Assembly (NCBI GenBank): GCA_030694985.1
Contig: JAUYTV010000037.1
Location: forward strand, 124,001 to 188,000
DNA: 64,000 nt
Source: Methanoregula sp.
GTDB lineage: Archaea; Halobacteriota; Methanomicrobia; Methanomicrobiales; Methanospirillaceae
Direction: 5' to 3'
In this document: positions 53,086 through 62,451 of the stretch, piece by piece
How the letters are laid out: each line of letters opens with the position of its first letter
Numbering within the stretch: the first letter of the stretch is position 1
The notes under the pieces: generated by a model
Told to the model about the DNA's origin: nothing
The model's database searches: none
The model's input: only the letters and a program-made list of their open reading frames with translations
Position numbers and translations under genes: made by a program

Positions 53086-53532
53086 TTATGCCGGTCGTAT
53101 CTCAACCAGCTTCAGCGCCCGCCCCTTATCGCAGATGTCAGGAGCATTTCCCAGCACATCAATAACAATATACTTCTCCCCTTCATTTACACCATCAGGA
53201 CGACAGAGCTGGTAACTCCGGCAGTCACCCTTGTTGCAGGAGAGTTCGGGTTTTATCTTTGAGTTGATGATCGCCATATCTGCATTTATAAGGGCAGTTA
53301 TTGGCGCTTCCATCACCTCGACTGCGGTTGCGCCGTTTAAGTGCACCGCACAATCATGATGGGTGGTCCGGACCGTAACAATGCGGTACTTCCTTCCCTT
53401 CTGGAGATTATGACACGCCTTTTTTACCTTGCAGGTATCGCATTCAGCAACTTCACCCTCATAGATGAACTCAACATTAGGCTTTGCAAGAACGGTTCCC
53501 ATGAGCGTTACCTTCGTTTTTGTCTCTGTCAT
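53086..53532 (-). CDS. UPF0179 family protein
   Basis: 148 residues from ATG 53532 (MTETKTKVTLMGTVLAKPNVEFIY). Two Cys clusters, CDTCKVKKAC and CNKGDCRSYQLC, suggest a bound metal or Fe-S cluster. A methanogen-conserved family of unknown function. It follows egsA by 7 nt. Confidence 0.85.
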   Translation of the reverse strand: MTETKTKVTLMGTVLAKPNVEFIYEGEVAECDTCKVKKACHNLQKGRKYRIVTVRTTHHDCAVHLNGATAVEVMEAPITALINADMAIINSKIKPELSCNKGDCRSYQLCRPDGVNEGEKYIVIDVLGNAPDICDKGRALKLVEIRPA

Positions 53533-53539
53533 AAGCCAC

Positions 53540-54619
53540 TTACTCCTTATAGAGCATCTGCACGAGTTTTTCTGCGGATTCACGCGTGAGACCCATATCG
53601 AATATTGTAAAGCGCTCGGGACGGATAGTCTTTGCCATTAATAATGCTTCGACTGCAACCGAATCATCAATCCCGAGATCGGCCGGCGTTGTTGGCGCAC
53701 CGATATTCTTTAACGAAGTCCTTATCGCCTGCCAGTCGCCGCCATGCAGGTACATGGAAATAATCGTGCCAATCCCGCAGCTCTCTCCGTGCAGCGCCTT
53801 TCCTGGTGCAAGGTTATCGAGCGCGTGGGAGAACTTGTGCTCTCCGCCACTTGCCGGGCGCGATGAGCCGGCAATACTCATCGCAACCCCGCTGGACACG
53901 AGCGCTTTTATCACAATCCATGCAGACTGCTCCTGGTGAGGTTTGATCAGGTGAGCGTCTTTGACCAGGATCTCAGCAGTCATCTTCGAGAGTGTGATCG
54001 CATATTCGCTCATTGGCTCGCCTTTCACCCGGTGGGCAAGCTCCCAGTCAAGGATTGCAGTGTAATTCGAGATTACATCCGCACATCCTGCGGCAAGCAG
54101 CCGGTGCGGGGCAGATGCAATGATCCCAGTGTCTGCAACAATTGCCATGGGAGGCTGTGCTTCTAACGAGGCGTGCCCCTCAATTGTTGGTACTGATGCG
54201 CGGGCAGAGGCAATACCGTCATGGGATGCAGCAGTCGGGATGCTGATGAACGGGCGGTCGATATTATATGACACGATCTTTGCGGTATCGATCACCCGCC
54301 CTCCGCCGACACCGATTAAGAAATCCACACCTGCTGCCGCATGCTCTGCGTCTTTGATAATCGCAAGATTGATCTCTTCTGCAAGGAAGGTGGCAACCTC
54401 GTAATCCTTGTCAAGAATCTGCTTAACCCGGCTGCCTGCCAGTTTCATTGTGCTTTTCCCTGAGACCAGAAGCGCTGATGCACCCAGCTTGAGATCCTCG
54501 CAGACTGCCGGGAGCTGTCCGAGCACATCATGACCTATCACCACGTCTCTTGGTAGCTGCATCCACTTGGACTTGTCAAAGACTTTTGGTTTGAGTAATT
54601 TTATTGCATCTGCGCTCAT
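53540..54619 (-). CDS. egsA: sn-glycerol-1-phosphate dehydrogenase
   Basis: 359 residues of the iron/zinc-dependent dehydrogenase superfamily: NAD-binding LIGVGGGRVIDTAK, the substrate region ISIPTAASHDGIASARAS, and metal ligands in EHKFSHALDNL and LHGESCGIGT. It makes sn-glycerol-1-phosphate, the stereospecific backbone of archaeal lipids. Its start lies only 12 bp from the divergent DUF63 gene. Confidence 0.96.
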   Translation of the reverse strand: MSADAIKLLKPKVFDKSKWMQLPRDVVIGHDVLGQLPAVCEDLKLGASALLVSGKSTMKLAGSRVKQILDKDYEVATFLAEEINLAIIKDAEHAAAGVDFLIGVGGGRVIDTAKIVSYNIDRPFISIPTAASHDGIASARASVPTIEGHASLEAQPPMAIVADTGIIASAPHRLLAAGCADVISNYTAILDWELAHRVKGEPMSEYAITLSKMTAEILVKDAHLIKPHQEQSAWIVIKALVSSGVAMSIAGSSRPASGGEHKFSHALDNLAPGKALHGESCGIGTIISMYLHGGDWQAIRTSLKNIGAPTTPADLGIDDSVAVEALLMAKTIRPERFTIFDMGLTRESAEKLVQMLYKE

Positions 54620-54631
54620 TCTAGATCATGG

Positions 54632-55498
54632 ATGATTAGTGATTTCATACACAAATATTACATTGATCCCATCCGGATGGGACAACCATACAATATCGTT
54701 GATACCCTCACCTATGCGATTATCCTTGTTTTAGGGGTTTATCTGCTCTACCGCTGGATGTCACAGTCTGACTGGCTTTCAGATATCGGTTTTAAGATTG
54801 ACGCCTCTTTTATCCTTGCCACTCTTCCCTATGTCATACTGGGAGGTGTCCTTAGGGTTGTTCAGGACACCGGGATGTTAACGGGTGATTTCCAGTTCCT
54901 GCTCGTAACCCCGCTCATCTACTTTGTGCTCTTTTTTTTCACAATCGCGATGTTGTTCCTCTCCAGGTTCCTCACCCTCCAGGGACTGACAAAAAATTTT
55001 CTTACGTTTTATGCGTTTGCCGGAATCATGGCAGTATTTGTTGTCTCCCTTGTGCTGTTGGCATGGGGCATTAATCACACCCATATCGATCTCTTCATCC
55101 TGGCTGTCATCCCCTTAATGGCACTCACGACAACAGTGCTGGTCTGGGCGTTTATGCGCTACGGGTTGGGGTGGGCGTACGTAACCGATCCGCTCTACAT
55201 CACCCTCCTCTTTGGCCAGTTGTTAGATGCAAGCGCAACAAGTTATGGCATTGACCTGCACCCATCAATACGGTATGTTGAACAACACGTAGTGGGTTCC
55301 GTTCTCATAGACCTGACGGGCACCGCATTTGTGATGTTTCCCTTAAAACTGTTAGTCCTGTTCCCGGCAATTTATATAATGCAGCTCTACCGGAAGGAAG
55401 CAAACCCGGCATTCTGGCATCTCGTACTGCTGGCAATGATCGTTGTCGGATTTGCACCGGGAATCCGTGACATGGTACGGATGGTCCTGTATGTCTAA
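54632..55498 (+). CDS. DUF63 family membrane protein
   Basis: 288 residues with about eight hydrophobic helices. DUF63 is an archaeal membrane family without known function (LPYVILGGVLRVVQDTG is characteristic). A TATA-like taattttatt lies at 54596-54605, inside egsA, supporting a leaderless start at ATG 54632. Its end overlaps the SpoIIM-like gene by 8 nt. Confidence 0.82.
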   Translation: MISDFIHKYYIDPIRMGQPYNIVDTLTYAIILVLGVYLLYRWMSQSDWLSDIGFKIDASFILATLPYVILGGVLRVVQDTGMLTGDFQFLLVTPLIYFVLFFFTIAMLFLSRFLTLQGLTKNFLTFYAFAGIMAVFVVSLVLLAWGINHTHIDLFILAVIPLMALTTTVLVWAFMRYGLGWAYVTDPLYITLLFGQLLDASATSYGIDLHPSIRYVEQHVVGSVLIDLTGTAFVMFPLKLLVLFPAIYIMQLYRKEANPAFWHLVLLAMIVVGFAPGIRDMVRMVLYV

Positions 55499-56057
55499 AT
55501 CCCCACTCACCAATGCGATCATCATCACCTTCCTTCTTTTTTTTGCAACGCTCACGGTCGGGTGGGTTGGCACCACGCACAACCCTGCGATTGGAGAAAA
55601 CTTAATGGAACTCTTTGAAAAAGAAGTAGCCGGCCAGATTAATGTAAACAAACCTATTGATATGTGCGTCAAGCTCTTCATCAACAACTTTGAAGTCTGC
55701 ATCCTGCTCTTTTTAGGAGGGGCGTCCTTTGGCATCTTAACGATATTCATCATGAGCTTAAACGGGATCGTGATTGGCGCAATCATGGAGATCATACACA
55801 CGGATCATTCCTGGACATTCATTGCTGCAGCTCTCCTCCCGCATGGCATCTTTGAGATCCCGGCCTTCATCCTCGCCGGGGCTTTGGGTATCCTGCTCGC
55901 CCAGTCGCTCACTGCAGAATGGTACGGCGGGGCAGATACCTCAGCAGAAGCACAGAAACTGGCCCGGATATTCTTACTCTATGTCCTCCCACTGGTGGTG
56001 GTTGCCGCATGTGTCGAGGCTTTTATTACGCCAATTATCATACAATTAGTAGCTTAA
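55491..56057 (+). CDS. SpoIIM-like (stage II sporulation protein M family) membrane protein
   Basis: 188 residues from ATG 55491 (MSKSPLTNAIIITFLLFF). Several membrane helices; the conserved core NNFEVCILLFLGGASFGILTIFIMSLNGIVIGAIM and LLPHGIFEIPAFILAGALG marks the SpoIIM/DUF95 family. Function in archaea unknown; not a sign of sporulation. proS follows 15 nt later. Confidence 0.85.
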   Translation: MSKSPLTNAIIITFLLFFATLTVGWVGTTHNPAIGENLMELFEKEVAGQINVNKPIDMCVKLFINNFEVCILLFLGGASFGILTIFIMSLNGIVIGAIMEIIHTDHSWTFIAAALLPHGIFEIPAFILAGALGILLAQSLTAEWYGGADTSAEAQKLARIFLLYVLPLVVVAACVEAFITPIIIQLVA

Positions 56058-56072
56058 AAAAGGATCATTATC

Positions 56073-57509
56073 ATGGACGACGACACCGGCACCCTGCCGC
56101 AAAAAGGGGATTTTTCTGCATGGTATAATGATATCCTGTGGCGGGCAGAGATCATGGATGTCCGCTACCCGGTCAAGGGACTGTATGTCTGGTACCCGTA
56201 CGGGTTTGCGATCAGAAAGCACGTATACGCCCAGCTGCGCAACCTGCTCGACCGGGATCATGAAGAGACACTCTTTCCCCTGCTCATCCCTGAACAGGAG
56301 TTCATGAAAGAGGCCGAGCACATCAAGGGATTTGAAGACGAGGTCTACTGGGTTACGCATGGGGGCAGAACCCCGCTCGAGGTCAAGCTTGCGCTCCGCC
56401 CGACAAGTGAGACTGCGATCTACCCGATGTATGCCCTATGGCTCCGCTCGCATGCGGATCTCCCGATGAAATACTACCAGATCGTAAACACTTTCCGGTA
56501 CGAGACCAAACAGACCCGCCCGCTGATTCGCCTCCGCGAGATCACCTCGTTCATGGAGTCGCACACCGTGCATGCAACATGGGATGAGGCAGAAGCGCAG
56601 GTGGAATACGAGCTCGCTCTCACATGCGAATTCTACGATGCCTTCTGCATTCCCATCATCATCTCAAAGCGCCCCGACTGGGACAAGTTCCCCGGCGCAG
56701 ACTACACGATGGCAGTCGATGCGATCATGCCCAATGGAAAGACGCTCCAGATCGGCACCGTCCATCATCTCGGCGAACACTTCTCAAAAACATTCTCCAT
56801 CACCTTTGAGGACAAGAACGGCGAGCATAAATATGCAAGCCAGACCTGTTACGGCATTTCGGAGCGGTGCATTGCCGCTCTCATCAGCATGCATGGCGAT
56901 GACAAAGGACTCATCCTTCCCCCCATATCAGCCCCACTCCAGGCCGTCATTGTTCCGATCACGATTGGAAAGCGCCATGAAGATGTGCTCGCAGCAGCAG
57001 AGAAACTAAAAACTGATCTGACCGCTGCCGGCTTCCGGGTGAAGATCGATACCCGCGATATGCGACCCGGTGCAAAGTATTACTGGTGGGAACTCCGTGG
57101 CGTTCCGCTCCGGCTTGAGCTCGGGCCGAGAGATTTAGACGCAGGCAAGGTCATGGCAGTCAGGCGGACCGGGGAAAAGACCCAGATCGAACTTGCATCC
57201 GTGACAGATGAAGTCACACGGGTGCTTAGAGAGATCACCGGAGCGATCCGCGCCCGGGCCGAAGAACATACGAAATCCCATCTCTGCACCGTTGCCTCCA
57301 TGGATGCACTGGATGCAGCGCTAAATGAGGAGAAAGTGGCAGTGGTCTCATGGTGCCAGCAAAAGGGATGCGCTGATGTGATCGAAGAGAAGACCAATGC
57401 AAGTATCCTTGGAACCAATGCCCGTTCGCAGTATGTATCCGAAACACAAGGCGCCTGCATTGTCTGCGGCAAGCCGGGTAAGGCAACGCTGGTGGGCAGG
57501 ACGTATTAA
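56073..57509 (+). CDS. proS: Prolyl-tRNA synthetase
   Basis: 478 residues, archaeal/eukaryal type. Class II motifs: [50 protein letters not shown] and motif 3 in [24 protein letters not shown]. Anticodon-binding domain and the C-terminal zinc-type domain (CQQKGC...[11 protein letters not shown]) are complete. Ends with a hairpin-plus-U-run terminator. Confidence 0.96.
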   Translation: MDDDTGTLPQKGDFSAWYNDILWRAEIMDVRYPVKGLYVWYPYGFAIRKHVYAQLRNLLDRDHEETLFPLLIPEQEFMKEAEHIKGFEDEVYWVTHGGRTPLEVKLALRPTSETAIYPMYALWLRSHADLPMKYYQIVNTFRYETKQTRPLIRLREITSFMESHTVHATWDEAEAQVEYELALTCEFYDAFCIPIIISKRPDWDKFPGADYTMAVDAIMPNGKTLQIGTVHHLGEHFSKTFSITFEDKNGEHKYASQTCYGISERCIAALISMHGDDKGLILPPISAPLQAVIVPITIGKRHEDVLAAAEKLKTDLTAAGFRVKIDTRDMRPGAKYYWWELRGVPLRLELGPRDLDAGKVMAVRRTGEKTQIELASVTDEVTRVLREITGAIRARAEEHTKSHLCTVASMDALDAALNEEKVAVVSWCQQKGCADVIEEKTNASILGTNARSQYVSETQGACIVCGKPGKATLVGRTY

Positions 57510-57540
57510 ATCAGCAGGTGACAGGGCTTAACGCTTTTAT

Positions 57541-57574
57541 CCTGTGGGGCTCCTGCCACAGGACTGTCTTTTTT
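57541..57574 (+). terminator. Hairpin plus T-run terminator after proS
   Basis: CCTGTGG and CCACAGG form a perfect 7-bp stem with an 8-nt loop, followed a few bases later by tcttttttaaaa. This is of the bacterial intrinsic type, unusual for archaea but plausible. Confidence 0.6.
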
Positions 57575-57732
57575 AAAACCAAGTTGCACAAATTTTGTGG
57601 TCGGAGGGTATTGTTCCACCGCATATACAGTCAACCGCTCCTCATGACCTTAAGGTAATAATCGACCATCAAATTTCAAAAACAAAGAACTAATACCTGT
57701 ATCTGTCTCACCCAGTACAGGAATCGTGCACC

Positions 57733-58368
57733 ATGGTAATTTCTGAACCCATCAACAAGGTGAATCTCGAACGCATTACAAACGGGATCTTTGCATTCAC
57801 GATGACACTGCTCGCAAGGGACATCGTCACACCTGAACAGTACACAAAAGCTGCGTTAATAAGCTTCGAACAATTTTCTCTCAACACTATTTCATCTATC
57901 ATTGATTTTGTGGGTGTATTCATACTTCTTGCTATGTTCTGGATGCTCTTTTTCCAGATGTTTCATCGTATGAAAACTTTCGATTACCACTTTCTCCATG
58001 TGCACATGCTTGCCCTTATGGCTATTGTTATAATCCCATTCTCCACAGCATTTAGCAATTTGAGTCAGGAACGCACCTTTGCGGACTATTTCTTCCAGAT
58101 CAATTACCTTGTGCTCGGTTTGATTCTTGTGTATTTGTGGTATTATGCGAGATCAAAACCTGCCTTGTTAGACCCCGCTCTCACCAATGCAGAGGCCACA
58201 TTCCTTTCCCACAAATACCTTGTCCCTCCTGCCGTGGCACTGGTCGGAATCCTGTTGATAATGATCAACTCAGAGCATGTAGATTTCATGATAGATATCT
58301 TGTATTTGGTGCCGTTCATTATCATAGCCATTTTTTTCAAGAGACCGTCGGGTGAACCTGCGGTCTGA
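57733..58368 (+). CDS. TMEM175/DUF1211-like channel protein
   Basis: 211 residues with six hydrophobic helices. The first helix carries NLERITNGIFAFTMTLLA, matching the archaeal DUF1211 pattern (LTDGIFAFAMTLL), followed by FQMFHRMKTFDYHFLHVHMLALMAIVIIPFSTAF. TMEM175 proteins are potassium channels. The usual Asp of the first helix is Asn here. Stand-alone gene. Confidence 0.78.
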   Translation: MVISEPINKVNLERITNGIFAFTMTLLARDIVTPEQYTKAALISFEQFSLNTISSIIDFVGVFILLAMFWMLFFQMFHRMKTFDYHFLHVHMLALMAIVIIPFSTAFSNLSQERTFADYFFQINYLVLGLILVYLWYYARSKPALLDPALTNAEATFLSHKYLVPPAVALVGILLIMINSEHVDFMIDILYLVPFIIIAIFFKRPSGEPAV

Positions 58369-58708
58369 ACATACGCTTTTTTCAACAATAAAATCACGAC
58401 CGCAAATTTTGTTCTTCCTTCCTTCCGGAACAGAGTTTAAGGGGTTCTTGTGACGGATGGGTACAAAAAATGACATGATACGGTATTCCTGATCATTGCA
58501 TCTCTTGTGGTAACTGCTCTTTTAGTACCTGCTCAAGCGTAATGTAGAGGAGGAGAAAGTGTAGTAAGGGAAAGACAGGGATAGGAACAAGACCTGTTAA
58601 AGAATAAAAATGTGGCCCGTTTCATTAAGTACCTTAAATCTCCAGACGACTATCTTTTTTACCCGTTCAGAATATATACTAACAACAGAACACAACGAGG
58701 CAGCAGCA
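58369..58708 (+). promoter_or_regulatory. 340-bp intergenic region with a TATA box at 58671-58679
   Basis: No gene is visible. atatatact at 58671-58679 lies about 33 bp before GTG 58709 and argues for that start of the next gene. Confidence 0.45.
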
Positions 58709-60022
58709 GTGAGCACCCGTCCAGATGACCAAGACACAACCTATCTTCCGGCGCGATACAGGCAGCAGGTCCGGATAAAAAAGCAACGCCGGATTTATAA
58801 AAAACTCCTGACAGCCGGTATTGTGATTGTATTTTTTATTTTAGCCTTTTTCCTGCTCATCGGTATTTCCCCGGTTTTTCAGTCTTTTACTCCATTGCAA
58901 AGTCCATTAACCCCCACTCCATCCACGGGTGGACAAAACCCGGCTCCTGTTGTGAATGTAACCATTTCAGTCACACCGGGTTATGTACTGGGAACGGGTA
59001 TCTCTGCTCTATCTTCAAATGACGTGCTCTCTCCTGAAAAGGCAGTATCATTCATTCGGGGGGAGTATCCTGCGGAAACTTACACGCTGAAAAACCTGAA
59101 CCTGACCGACCGGTATTCCGGTCACATGCTCTATGAGTTTACTATTCAGCCCACCGCTAGTTCATCAACAGAAACCCGTTTTGTGGTCTTTGACGATGCA
59201 GTGACAGGCGAGCCCTATACACCGGGACAGGATGACTCCCGTATCACGATGGGACAGGCACAGGATCTTGCAAGGAAAGCATTTTCCGGGATTCGATCAG
59301 ACCCGGTAAGAGTCCGGTATAGTACCAATCCTGATTCCGGCAGAACCTGGAATTTCAGGTTCGTAAAAGGTACTTCACCAATCCTTACCGGTACAATGGA
59401 TGCCGACACCGGACTGATCTCATCATTTACTCAGGCCATCCAGATATTGGGAAGGCCCGCAGAACCTGTAATCGGGCTGCCCGCCGCACAGGTAATTGCA
59501 GACCGATATATCTTTGGAAAAAACGGCCCGGTTGCGGTCAACATGAGCAAAGGTCTTTATTCCTCTCTGGGTTCTCCATCAGATCCAGTGGCCGGCCAGT
59601 ACGTGTTCATTTACAACCGGATCGTGAACAAAATTCCCTGCGAGGATGATGGTTTTATCATTGGTGTCGATTCAGTGACTGGTGAGATTACGGTTTATGA
59701 ACGGCACTGGAACGCTCCAGACAATGCCTTTTCTGTTGCTTCTGATGCGCTTGTACTGAAACGTGAAGCTACCTATGCCGTCCTTAAGCAGGCAAAGGAG
59801 ACATACCCGGAATCAGTAAACGGACCCCGTATCGTTTCTGCAGAAATTAAGTGGATGGACAAACACCCGCACGGATTTACTCCCAGGCCCGGCAGTATTC
59901 CCCTTGCATGGAAAGTAACATTCGATGATGATATCATCCGGTCAAACAGTTCTGCCAAACCTGCCATTGCCTGGGTGGATGCGCAGAGCGGTAGTATCCT
60001 TGATTTCGATTACCGTCACTGA
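58709..60022 (+). CDS. Single-pass membrane protein with PepSY-like outside domains
   Basis: 437 residues from GTG 58709 (the ORF track begins 33 codons earlier at an ATG). After a basic N-terminus comes one helix (AGIVIVFFILAFFLLIGISPVF), a Thr/Pro-rich linker, then repeated PepSY/YcdB-like units: SPEKAVSFIRGEYPAETYTLKNLNL, TMGQAQDLARKAFSGI, LPAAQVIADRYIF, each pairing with beta strands such as RFVVFDDAVTGEPY and GTMDADTGLISSF. PepSY domains often inhibit or chaperone proteases. Exact role unknown. Confidence 0.72.
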   Translation: MSTRPDDQDTTYLPARYRQQVRIKKQRRIYKKLLTAGIVIVFFILAFFLLIGISPVFQSFTPLQSPLTPTPSTGGQNPAPVVNVTISVTPGYVLGTGISALSSNDVLSPEKAVSFIRGEYPAETYTLKNLNLTDRYSGHMLYEFTIQPTASSSTETRFVVFDDAVTGEPYTPGQDDSRITMGQAQDLARKAFSGIRSDPVRVRYSTNPDSGRTWNFRFVKGTSPILTGTMDADTGLISSFTQAIQILGRPAEPVIGLPAAQVIADRYIFGKNGPVAVNMSKGLYSSLGSPSDPVAGQYVFIYNRIVNKIPCEDDGFIIGVDSVTGEITVYERHWNAPDNAFSVASDALVLKREATYAVLKQAKETYPESVNGPRIVSAEIKWMDKHPHGFTPRPGSIPLAWKVTFDDDIIRSNSSAKPAIAWVDAQSGSILDFDYRH

Positions 60023-60122
60023 TCCAATAATCCTTTTACAGGAAAAACTCCTGATGCTTCTAATCGATCACAGGGTAAAAATAGTGAGTGAAAAATATTA
60101 AAAAAAAATCCCATCTTTTTTT

Positions 60123-61487
60123 TTACTTTCGCCGGGCCCGCACCAGAGGAGAGCACCGGTCAAAAAATCCCGCAATAAACGGTGCGAAATCCACATGCCA
60201 GCATTCCGATCCCTTCTGGAGTTCCCAGCCGTTTGCAAGCACCTGCCGGACATGCTTTCCTAATCTAACCTGTAACAGGGTTTCTGATTTGAGCAAATCC
60301 TCAACCCGGGTAAATTCGCGGGGCACTTCCATCTCATATTTCCCTTCATTGATGTAGGGCCCCGGCAAGGGAGAGACCACATGTTTTTTTCGGAACTTTT
60401 CTGCATTGGTCCGGTTCCAGAGCGGGGGTCCCGTATGTATGCGGACATTTGGGAGTACTCTTACCAGCAGTTCCATTAAAAACATGCACCGTTCCTTTTC
60501 CATCGTATAGTGAGCGTGATGAACGGCAAACCCGTTCCGGTCGAGATGCTCAGCAATCGCAGTCATGCTTCGCTTCAGCTGCGGGACAATGACTTCTTCA
60601 ATGTAAGGTGGCGTGGTAAACGTGATCGCATAGAGCCATGTACCCCGCTTTGCCAGAAGTTCAGTAAGCTCATCTTTTGTTATTGTTTGTGCAGGAGGTA
60701 TCAAAAAGTATTTTTCTGCGGGATCTTCGAGGTATCCCCCGGCAAGTTCCATAAACTCCACCATCCGGTCAAGCGACATTGCCGCTGCTACATTTCTTCG
60801 CGGATCAACCGGGTCGATGACAATGAGCGGCTCATCAAACTCTTTTGCCCCATGATGTTCCGGATCAATGATCATATGCGGATGCCACTCTGCTGTGGCT
60901 TTCAGGAGCGGGGTAAACCCGCCATAGTAGAGCACCAGCAGCTCACAGAGATAGCCGGAGAACCCCTCGGTCATCTGGTCGGAGCCATAGATGCCCCCGG
61001 CTTTTGTGAACCGCTTTAAGAGGAGTACGTCATCGATCAGGCCATTGATCTTATCTGTGATGTAACGGGTGTGAAACGGCGTGCGGTCAACTGCGCTCTG
61101 GATCTTTGTTGCGCTGTCCACATTGTAGCAGGGCACAAGGTCAACATCCACGTCATCGATGACCGCATTGATATACGGGTGCTCGGCGTATTTTTCGTGA
61201 AACGATTTCGAGAACTCCAATGCAATCGTTCGTGCAAGGGAGAGTCCCTCCTCTTCAAGCTGCTCGCGGGAGAGGCTGACATCAAAGAGCATGAAGACAT
61301 CGAGATCCCGGTCCCCTCTTACCCATGTATTACGGGCAATCGATCCCACAACCATTCCCTTTGCCTTCCCGCTCTTTGCAACTGCATCCAGCAGGCGTTT
61401 TGCAATGCCGCAGACATGCTCGCGCTCGCCAAGTGTCGGGCGGAGGTTTGCAAGAACCTTATCTTCGAGTGCGAGCCGGGTTACCAT
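60123..61487 (-). CDS. cca: Archaeal (class I) CCA-adding enzyme
   Basis: 454 residues. The nucleotidyltransferase motif GSIARNTWVRGDRDLDVFMLFD holds the two catalytic Asp, with a third in DVDLVPCYN. None of the tRNA genes in this window encodes CCA, so the enzyme is needed to complete them. It overlaps thpR by 7 nt. Confidence 0.95.
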   Translation of the reverse strand: MVTRLALEDKVLANLRPTLGEREHVCGIAKRLLDAVAKSGKAKGMVVGSIARNTWVRGDRDLDVFMLFDVSLSREQLEEEGLSLARTIALEFSKSFHEKYAEHPYINAVIDDVDVDLVPCYNVDSATKIQSAVDRTPFHTRYITDKINGLIDDVLLLKRFTKAGGIYGSDQMTEGFSGYLCELLVLYYGGFTPLLKATAEWHPHMIIDPEHHGAKEFDEPLIVIDPVDPRRNVAAAMSLDRMVEFMELAGGYLEDPAEKYFLIPPAQTITKDELTELLAKRGTWLYAITFTTPPYIEEVIVPQLKRSMTAIAEHLDRNGFAVHHAHYTMEKERCMFLMELLVRVLPNVRIHTGPPLWNRTNAEKFRKKHVVSPLPGPYINEGKYEMEVPREFTRVEDLLKSETLLQVRLGKHVRQVLANGWELQKGSECWHVDFAPFIAGFFDRCSPLVRARRK

Positions 61488-62020
61488 GTTATCTCCAGCA
61501 GATCTTCATAGACCGGTCCTTGTGGTGTCAGGGTGCTCTTCTTTAATTTCAGGCCGCTGATCGTGCAACTCCCGAATTTCCTGTTGTCGAGCTGGCTGAT
61601 AGCTGCAAAGAGTGATGGATCGGGATATTTGACCCGCGCGACAGTTGCATGGGGAGTAAACCTGCGCGTCTCGCGGGCAAATCCCAGGGGAAAAAGGGCA
61701 TCTTCAATGAGCTTGAAAATCTGCCCGGATTCCCCATTATCTTCGATAGCGCACCAGATCGTATGCGGGCGTGACGGGTTATTGACGGTAATTTTTTGGG
61801 CAGTTGCTAAAAATGGAGTAGCCCGCACCGTGCTGAGTGCCTCCATCACAGCCGGAATCTTCTGATCAGTTACCTCGCCAAGAAATTTTGCGGTAATGTG
61901 GATGAGTGCAGGTTCAACAAATGTGAGGCGCGCCTGGCACCCGCGCAGCACACCCTGCGCTATACGTAACTGCTCTTTAATCTCTGATGATAGTTCCAGT
62001 GCAACAAATGCCCGTACCAT
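61481..62020 (-). CDS. thpR: RNA 2',3'-cyclic phosphodiesterase / 2'-5' RNA ligase family
   Basis: 179 residues with two HxTx motifs, HITAKFLGEV (near 47) and HATVARVK (near 127), both needed for catalysis. VRAFVALELSSEIKEQL is the usual N-terminus. In archaea it is regularly next to cca, suggesting tRNA processing or repair. Confidence 0.93.
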   Translation of the reverse strand: MVRAFVALELSSEIKEQLRIAQGVLRGCQARLTFVEPALIHITAKFLGEVTDQKIPAVMEALSTVRATPFLATAQKITVNNPSRPHTIWCAIEDNGESGQIFKLIEDALFPLGFARETRRFTPHATVARVKYPDPSLFAAISQLDNRKFGSCTISGLKLKKSTLTPQGPVYEDLLEITW

Positions 62021-62181
62021 TTCAAGGTACTATTATTCTATTCCTCTACAAATGGTGATCGTTTTTTTTGATTTGTTTTGGTTTTGGTCTATTTTTTGCC
62101 AAAAAAACCTGCATGCACAAACCATGATTTTTTTATTCACATAATACCAAATGGATATCTGACAGTGTGAGGGTATTTTTT

Positions 62182-62451
62182 ATGCCAGAAATTCCGCAAT
62201 TGATTGTATATACGCTTGAATATTGCCCGAACTGCGACCTCTTAAAAGGGTTTTTGAAAACGGGCGGTTATGCTTTTCTGGAACGCGATCTTTCAACTGC
62301 GGAGTCCTTAACCGAGCTGCGGATGAACGGGGTCTTTGTAAATGAAGCTCCTGTCCTGCAGAAGAACGATGACTTCTTCACCTCTGATGTGCTCTTCCCC
62401 TCCGGTAAACTGGATGGTGCACAGATAACCAAGCTGATCGCGGGTGGATGA
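62182..62451 (+). CDS. Glutaredoxin-like protein of the NrdD operon
   Basis: 89 residues: LIVYTLEYCPNCDLLKGFLKTGGYAFLERDL with active site CPNC, then the NEAPVLQ cis-Pro region. It likely keeps NrdD's thiols reduced. ATG 62182 follows GTGAGGG; the stop overlaps the nrdD start (ATGA). Confidence 0.88.
   Translation: MPEIPQLIVYTLEYCPNCDLLKGFLKTGGYAFLERDLSTAESLTELRMNGVFVNEAPVLQKNDDFFTSDVLFPSGKLDGAQITKLIAGG

Noticed and set aside
55491-56057. SpoIIM-like protein as evidence of sporulation or bacterial origin
   Set aside because: The DUF95/SpoIIM membrane family is widespread in archaea; neighbours are standard archaeal genes.
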